From Gonatopus flavifemur (lineage: Eukaryota; Arthropoda; Insecta; Hymenoptera; Dryinidae): DNA of 64,000 nt. This document shows positions 58,900-64,000 of this stretch, piece by piece (within the stretch, counting starts at the first letter, position 1; each line of letters begins with the position of its first letter). The position numbers and the translations under genes were made by a program. The stretch lies in the NCBI GenBank assembly GCA_018340375.1, contig JAFFJZ010000011.1, forward strand, positions 930,001 to 994,000, given 5' to 3'. Below the pieces are notes generated by a model. That model had not been told where the DNA came from, made no database searches, and was given only the letters and a program-made list of their open reading frames with translations.

Positions 58900-59551
58900 C
58901 AGGGGGGCCCAGAATCCATTGTTCGGGTTTCTGTAGCATATTCTACAGCTGAATTGCAATAATTTAAAAAAAGTTTTGAAAATTTTATTTGAAGCTTAGT
59001 TTGGAAGTTATAAGCATTTTTGGATTTTTTTCAAAACACAAACACTCCCGCATATCACATCACAATTCATTTGGAACTATAAGAATTCACAATAAATGCA
59101 TTAAAAACTTCTTCTGAACTGTTGTGCTCTTGGTTATGTCTTACGTACTTGAGCTTGACATTATTCGCCAAGTTGGAAAACAGTGGATCTCTGGGAAAAA
59201 AATGGAATTATTCTGTCATTATTTGTTTTGGAGCCATTAAAATTGAAAGTTGCTGAATTCTGATTAGTTGAAAGCTCAAAAATTTCAAATATCTGTAACT
59301 TTGAATTGAGAGATGACGGGATAGTTCAATTTTTCTTCCAGAGTTTTGCCGTTTTCCAATTCAGTGAACGGTGTCAGGCTCAAGTACGTAGGATAGAGTG
59401 CTTTTTAGGGATTTGGATTTCAAAGAGAATTAAGAAATCCTCATAACTCGAAAACTAAGCTTCAGAGGAATATTTCTCAAACGGGAAATTATTGCAGCTT
59501 GATTGAAGGGTACGATATGAAAATCTGAATAATGAATTCTGAGACACCCTG
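58900..59551. mobile_element. 652-bp fold-back element with CAGGG ends, TA duplication
   Basis: CAGGGGGGCCCAGAATCCAT and its inverse ATGAATTCTGAGACACCCTG, flanked by TA. GAAGCTTAGTTT and TTTTCCAA/TTGGAAAA blocks are mirrored inward. The TA target and CAGGGTGTC-like ends suggest a Tc1/mariner-type non-autonomous element. A related end lies at 12187. Confidence 0.8.
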
Positions 59552-59605
59552 TACAGGCTCATATACATTGAAGAAAACTGTTGCTCTCACAGCCGTACTG
59601 TTCGC

Positions 59606-59814
59606 CAGGGTACGCAAGCTACAATGGACAGAAAAGTTTAATGTTCGCATAGCTGAGATTGTAGGGGGGCGATACTATAGCCACTAACACATGCCCCTTT
59701 TTACATTCATGTGCACACAAAAACGATGATGTGTCAGTGGCTATAGAATCGCCTCCTAAAATCTCAGATGTCGAACATGAAAATTTTCTTTCCTATTGTA
59801 GCTTGGGTATCCTG
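59606..59814. mobile_element. hAT-like fold-back MITE, 8-bp duplication CTGTTCGC
   Basis: 209 bp, CAGGGTACGCAAGCTACAAT to CTATTGTAGCTTGGGTATCCTG, with CTGTTCGC exactly at 59598-59605 and 59815-59822. Arms of about 95 bp. Confidence 0.92.
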
Positions 59815-59863
59815 CTGTTCGCGTGCTCTTGCTGTCCGAAGTAAAAGGTTGTCAGTATTGCTA

Positions 59864-60070
59864 CACTGGGGAAAATGATATGTCGAAACGATTTGCGACC
59901 ATCATGCAGCCAGCTTAATGTTCATTCAACTTGGAAGCAAGTTATTTCTGTATGTCTTACAAGTAGAAACAACAGGAACCCCTATATGTGTTTGCCCTGT
60001 CACTTGAACTTGGCATCAATGTTAGATGAACTTGTTTCCAAGTCGATTCAACATGGTCTTTTTCCCAGTG
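59864..60070. mobile_element. 207-bp MITE, CACTGGG ends, TA duplication
   Basis: CACTGGGGAAAATGATATG and GGTCTTTTTCCCAGTG, flanked by TA. The interior mirrors TTCAACTTGGAAGCAAGTT with GAACTTGTTTCCAAGTC. Confidence 0.85.
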
Positions 60071-60187
60071 TACCGTGGCTAAACAGATCACCTCAGAAAC
60101 GATATGAACATCACTATTGCAGCTGTCTGCCTTAACCAATAATTCAGACCGTTAGAATAATCACAAATGTTTTTCAGTGTATAGCTA

Positions 60188-60734
60188 CACGGAGAAAAAA
60201 TGCATGCGTTCCGTGCATGAAATACATCATGCGTCTGAAGTAAGCCAACTGTCGAACATTAGATGTACAAATTCATATTTTTCGAGTATACTCTCATGCG
60301 TTGAAAGCATGGAGCAGGAGCGTTGATCGTATAGACTGTGTACTAGGGATCCTTTAATGAGGGATCGGACAATCAACTGCTGATTACGGATTGGTCGGCT
60401 GCCATTAGTGGGATAGGTACTGATATTTATGAAAATATTCGAGATACATATTTAAAGTCAGCTTATTCATGTATAATACTTACAATTAAGTGAATCTGAA
60501 ACATTCTTCGAACAAAGCATGTAAATACATTTGAGAAAAATGATTTTAATAAAATAACATACACTATGCATGCTTAACTAAACTATAGAAAAAACCGGAA
60601 GTATCCCACTAATGGCGACTGATTGTCCGATCCCTCATTAAAGGATCCCTACTGTGTACTATCTGAGTATGGATATATTTGGACTCTAAATGCATGAATT
60701 TTCATGCACAAAACGTGTGAATTTTCTCTCCATA
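60188..60734. mobile_element. CACGGAGA MITE, word GCATGAA, hosting a hAT MITE
   Basis: CACGGAGAAAAAATGCATGC at the left and GTGTGAATTTTCTCTCCATA at the right. CGTGCATGAAA/TTTCATGCAC words recur. Removing the 308-bp nested element and one 8-bp copy leaves about 230 bp. Confidence 0.75.
60344..60651. mobile_element. hAT-like MITE, 8-bp duplication CTGTGTAC, nested
   Basis: 308 bp, TAGGGATCCTTTAATGAGGG and its perfect inverse, with GATCGGACAATCA also mirrored. CTGTGTAC exactly at 60336-60343 and 60652-60659. Inserted in the 60188 element. Confidence 0.95.
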
Positions 60735-61294
60735 CATATATTTGTACTCATATGAATTTCAATGTAACTCATATAGATTCCAATAATTAGGTATAGGACA
60801 TATACAGGGGGGGGGGCAAAAATACCGGATTTTTATTACAAAAAAGTTTATCAATGAATTTTTTATAGCAAAACTCCGGCCTTTGTTGGGTCCTCCCTCA
60901 TTCAATCCTTCCCACTATAATAATGTGGTCTTGAAATCTTACGTGTAATATTAAATTAACTTCATTGCGATGATTCTCAAAACACGCAACATTTTGAAGT
61001 TATCGAATTTATACCATCACATTTTCAATTCATGTACACATATTGGTGTGATATTGCTTTGTGATGTTCCAAATGCGAATTCATAGGCACATCAACATTT
61101 GCTTCGTCTCATATTAACGTCAATTCCGAGTACACCTTCTTAAACATCAATTTTTTATAGAAATTCACATGATTTTTCACTGTGTATTCACCAAAAACGG
61201 AAAGACATTCACATCTTTTGATCGTTGCAAAAAAATTACTTGATAAAAACATATCGATCTGGCAAAAATCACAAGGCGGCAGATTATCCAAGTA

Positions 61295-61558
61295 AACAGA
61301 GAGAAAAGACACAATATAAATTACTATATTGCTAGCGACTGCGGGACAGATTTGCTTTATGATATGATTTGCTTGGATACTCTCTAAAGAATTACTATAT
61401 CTGATAATACTGTATGAAAGAATTCTTTTACATCATACTATCAGATATATAGTGTTAGTAATTTTTTAAAGAGTATCCGAGTGAATTATATCATAAAGCA
61501 CATCTATCCCACACGTGCTAGCAATATGGTAATTTATAATTCAACATTTCTATCCGCG
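61295..61558. mobile_element. 264-bp fold-back MITE, TA duplication
   Basis: ATAAATTACTATATTGCTAGC, GCTTTATGATATGATTTGC and GGATACTCT are mirrored with few mismatches. Outer ends AACAGAGAGAAA and TTTCTATCCGCG, with TA outside. Confidence 0.85.
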
Positions 61559-61559
61559 T

Positions 61560-62930
61560 ATGATCACCCTTAATTGGTATCGCGATTGGTGATGCCGCTG
61601 AGAAAAAATTTTCTGTGCCTCAAATTTTCTATCCAGCTGAATTCAAAGACATTTCGTACCCATATATCCCTGCACCCAGTGCCCCTTTGTCTCTTTGACG
61701 TAGAGAAAGCACTGTGACAGAAAAATAATTGAAGTATTCAAATTTGAGAAATTTTCCTAACAATAACAATACCAATTAATGGTTAACCCTCTAGCTACAA
61801 ACGTTGCAAAATTTGCTACGATTACTGAACTCATTTCTTCGTATAACCCAAGAGCGTTTGGTTGCGAAAATGATGATGAGTTTTTCTGGATTCAATTTGA
61901 TGCGATGAAGATTTTTGCATACTCGATTGGAGGTTTGGGGACTTAGGACAGTTGGAAAAGGAAAAAAGTTGAAGATTTCGTTTTCACCGATTTTAGATTT
62001 CTTGCATCATTTTTGATGTAGGGAGAAAAAGGAAAACATTTTTCCTCATCTGCTTGACGGGTTGGTACTTAGAGTTAGTAAGACAATCACATACCCTAGA
62101 CAGAAAGGAATAGGTCTTACACAAGAATGGTGCACATATGACTCATGCAATTCACAATGTCCCAGATTTCAAAGTTATTTGGGCCATTCCGTGTACCAAA
62201 ATTATGCATAATTTGTCCTTGCCCAAGTAAGACAGGAAATTCCCAAATATGCCGTGATTATTCTATGAGTGTACATAGAATGTGCAATTGAAACCAATTT
62301 GAATCAATTTGTTGAGATATTCTATGGAGGTGCGTAGCACCATGATTATTTGAAACATTGTCATTCGAAAATTTCGAGTACGTTCGTAGAGTTTCTCAAA
62401 AGCGTTTTTAGCGTTTTTGACTTCTTGTTTTCGGTGAAGTTCAGACAAAGAACTTGTTGTCTTGTTGCCTTGGATGAACTATTGCCCAGTGATCTCTAAT
62501 AGGCTAATTTGTTTTCATCCAGAGGTCTCCTGTGTCGATGATCTTTTATTTGCAGTGCGATTCAAGATCAATTTTTATAACTCTAAATAACTAATCTTGG
62601 ATCGTATTTAAAGGGTGAACTATTTATTAATTTTTTTTTCCCATTATAGATTGCTACTTTGAGAGCATTTAAGTATCGAAAAAAGTGAGCCACATTTTTC
62701 CTCAATTTTTTTCATGGATCATGCATTCAATTAAAATTTTTAGTGCATGATAATAATAGAATCAATGGCCAGGATTTCATTCCGATTTCTTGGTGAGTAT
62801 AAGACGATTTCAAAAGTAATAACCTCCAACTGTCGAAAAGTCTTCATAATTTCGTTTCTCAATATCTACAAACTGTGAGGGAACCCAAATGTATATTTAG
62901 AATCCAATCTCAGGTATCTATTAATTAGAT
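61560..62930. other. Non-coding DNA, nothing recognised
   Basis: Unique-looking AT-rich sequence without visible fold-backs or coding exons. Confidence 0.4.
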
Positions 62931-62931
62931 A

Positions 62932-63164
62932 CACAGAGGAAAGTTTATATTAAAGATGATTAGACACAGTATCGTACCCGTGGGATATACTCGATTATGC
63001 CGATAGGAGCTATAACTTTGTATTTTCTTATTACTCCGTATATATTGAACTCAAGAAGATTTGTGGTAATCTGTCGCATACTCATGGTTCCTTCCGCCAC
63101 AATAAAGTATGCCTCATGACTGAGATATAAATATATTAATTTTTACTACAAAATTCTCTTCGTG
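62932..63164. mobile_element. 233-bp MITE, CACAGAGGAAA ends, TA duplication
   Basis: CACAGAGGAAAGTTTATATT and ACAAAATTCTCTTCGTG, flanked by TA. Confidence 0.6.
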
Positions 63165-63402
63165 TACTCGATGATGATCATTTCTGAATTCAAATCCATG
63201 AAGTCATTTATGAAAAAAGTTTGCGCAAAATTTTACTCGCTTCTCCTGATACTTGAGCGCCCTTGACATGAATATTATATGCTGCAAAAACATAGAATAA
63301 ATATCACATTCTCATATCCTTTTTATGGAATGTTGATATAAAGTACTCACTATTTGCCAATCTCCCCGTGACAAAAGCTTCATTGTTGCTTATTCATAAC
63401 TT

Positions 63403-63728
63403 CCCTAGTAAAAATGAATCATATATGTAGCATATATGACCAAACATACATCATATATGATTTTACAGATTCATATATGACCCCTATATAATTCATATAT
63501 GGGCCATATATGATCAGAAACATCCCGAATATAGTATTTTTAGTTTATGGGTGGGTCTCGTTTAGTCTTTATATGGATCAGATGATCATATATAAATTTT
63601 ATATCATTAAAACTGCTATATATAAATTATAGTTGATTTATATATAACCATATATGATTTTTACAAAGTGCATATATGAATTGAGTACAATTTATATATG
63701 GACCGTATTTGAATCATTTTTACTAGGA
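63403..63728. mobile_element. 326-bp CATATATG-reiterating MITE, TT duplication
   Basis: CCCTAGTAAAAATGAATC and GAATCATTTTTACTAGGA, flanked by TT. Eight exact CATATATG words plus many variants in 326 bp. Confidence 0.85.
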
Positions 63729-64000
63729 TTGTTCAGTTCTTCGGTCTTTCATAAGTACACATACAATGAGGAAATCTTTCTTCTTGAATTTAATTGAATA
63801 AATACGATGACTTACCATCGATGATAAAACTGGATTCTGTCAAACTGAAACTCTTTATAAGGAGTTAATCTGTCTTCTAAAAGTCTGGAATGGAAGACTG
63901 AAAGGAAAGAGCGTTCGGAGTAGGAGAGGAACATAGGGCCCACTTGCGAAAAAATGTTATGTGCGCGTTGAGAAGGAAATTTATGAAAATTTAGATAATC

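Noticed and set aside
22013..64000. iab-4/iab-8 microRNA hairpin downstream of abd-A
   Set aside because: I looked at GTATAC-containing positions on both strands and none extends to the known mature iab-4 sequences. It may lie beyond the window, or I may have missed a diverged form.

Overview
The window is a stretch of insect Hox cluster. Its only convincing protein-coding sequence is the 3' terminal exon of abdominal-A (abd-A) on the + strand, 21564-22012. It carries a complete Antp-class homeodomain, the UBX/ABD-A-type peptide that follows it, short Ala and Gln runs, and a C-terminus ending in an [12 protein letters not shown] motif. I identified no other coding exon, no rRNA and no functional tRNA. 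The long AT-rich non-coding flanks, the split Hox gene and the transposon types fit an insect nuclear genome. I cannot name the species. A hymenopteran-like holometabolan is possible, but that is only an impression.

Layout. Positions 1-21563 lie upstream of the exon and are read as the large phase-1 intron separating it from the exon that encodes the N-terminal and YPWM part of ABD-A, which I did not find here. Positions 22013 to about 23700 hold the 3' UTR, with a GA tract, a CTA-type trinucleotide tract and three AATAAA signals. From there to 64000 is intergenic DNA downstream of abd-A, where the iab-type regulatory region would be expected. I found no iab-4-like microRNA sequence by eye.

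The non-coding DNA is packed with short non-autonomous DNA transposons (MITEs) and fold-back elements; I delimit about fifty. Several classes are separable by target-site duplication (TSD). Four hAT-like elements have exact 8-bp TSDs (29137, 46373, 59606, 60344). One Mutator-like fold-back has an exact 10-bp TSD (27487). TA-flanked elements have CACTG/CACGG/CACNNAG or CAGGG termini. A striking set has 2-bp TSDs that are not restricted to TA (AT, GG, TG, CA, CG, TT). For several of these, related copies inside the window serve as empty sites and confirm the 2-bp duplication. Nesting is common (18272 in 18054, 11238 in a CACTGTT-type element, 60344 in 60188, 14430 and 14970 in one older repeat), so relative insertion order can be read.

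The most unusual pattern is that many of these families are built from one short palindromic word repeated throughout the element in both orientations. Each family has its own word: CAGTACTG, CATATATG, AGATCT, GGTGT/ACACC, TTGCTA/TAGCAA, CTCATAA, GAACGTTC, GGATATCC, CCGTCT/AGACGG. Several of these families share CACNNAGARAAA-like ends while their interiors are unrelated. I know of no described transposon class with this architecture. It is the best candidate here for something new.
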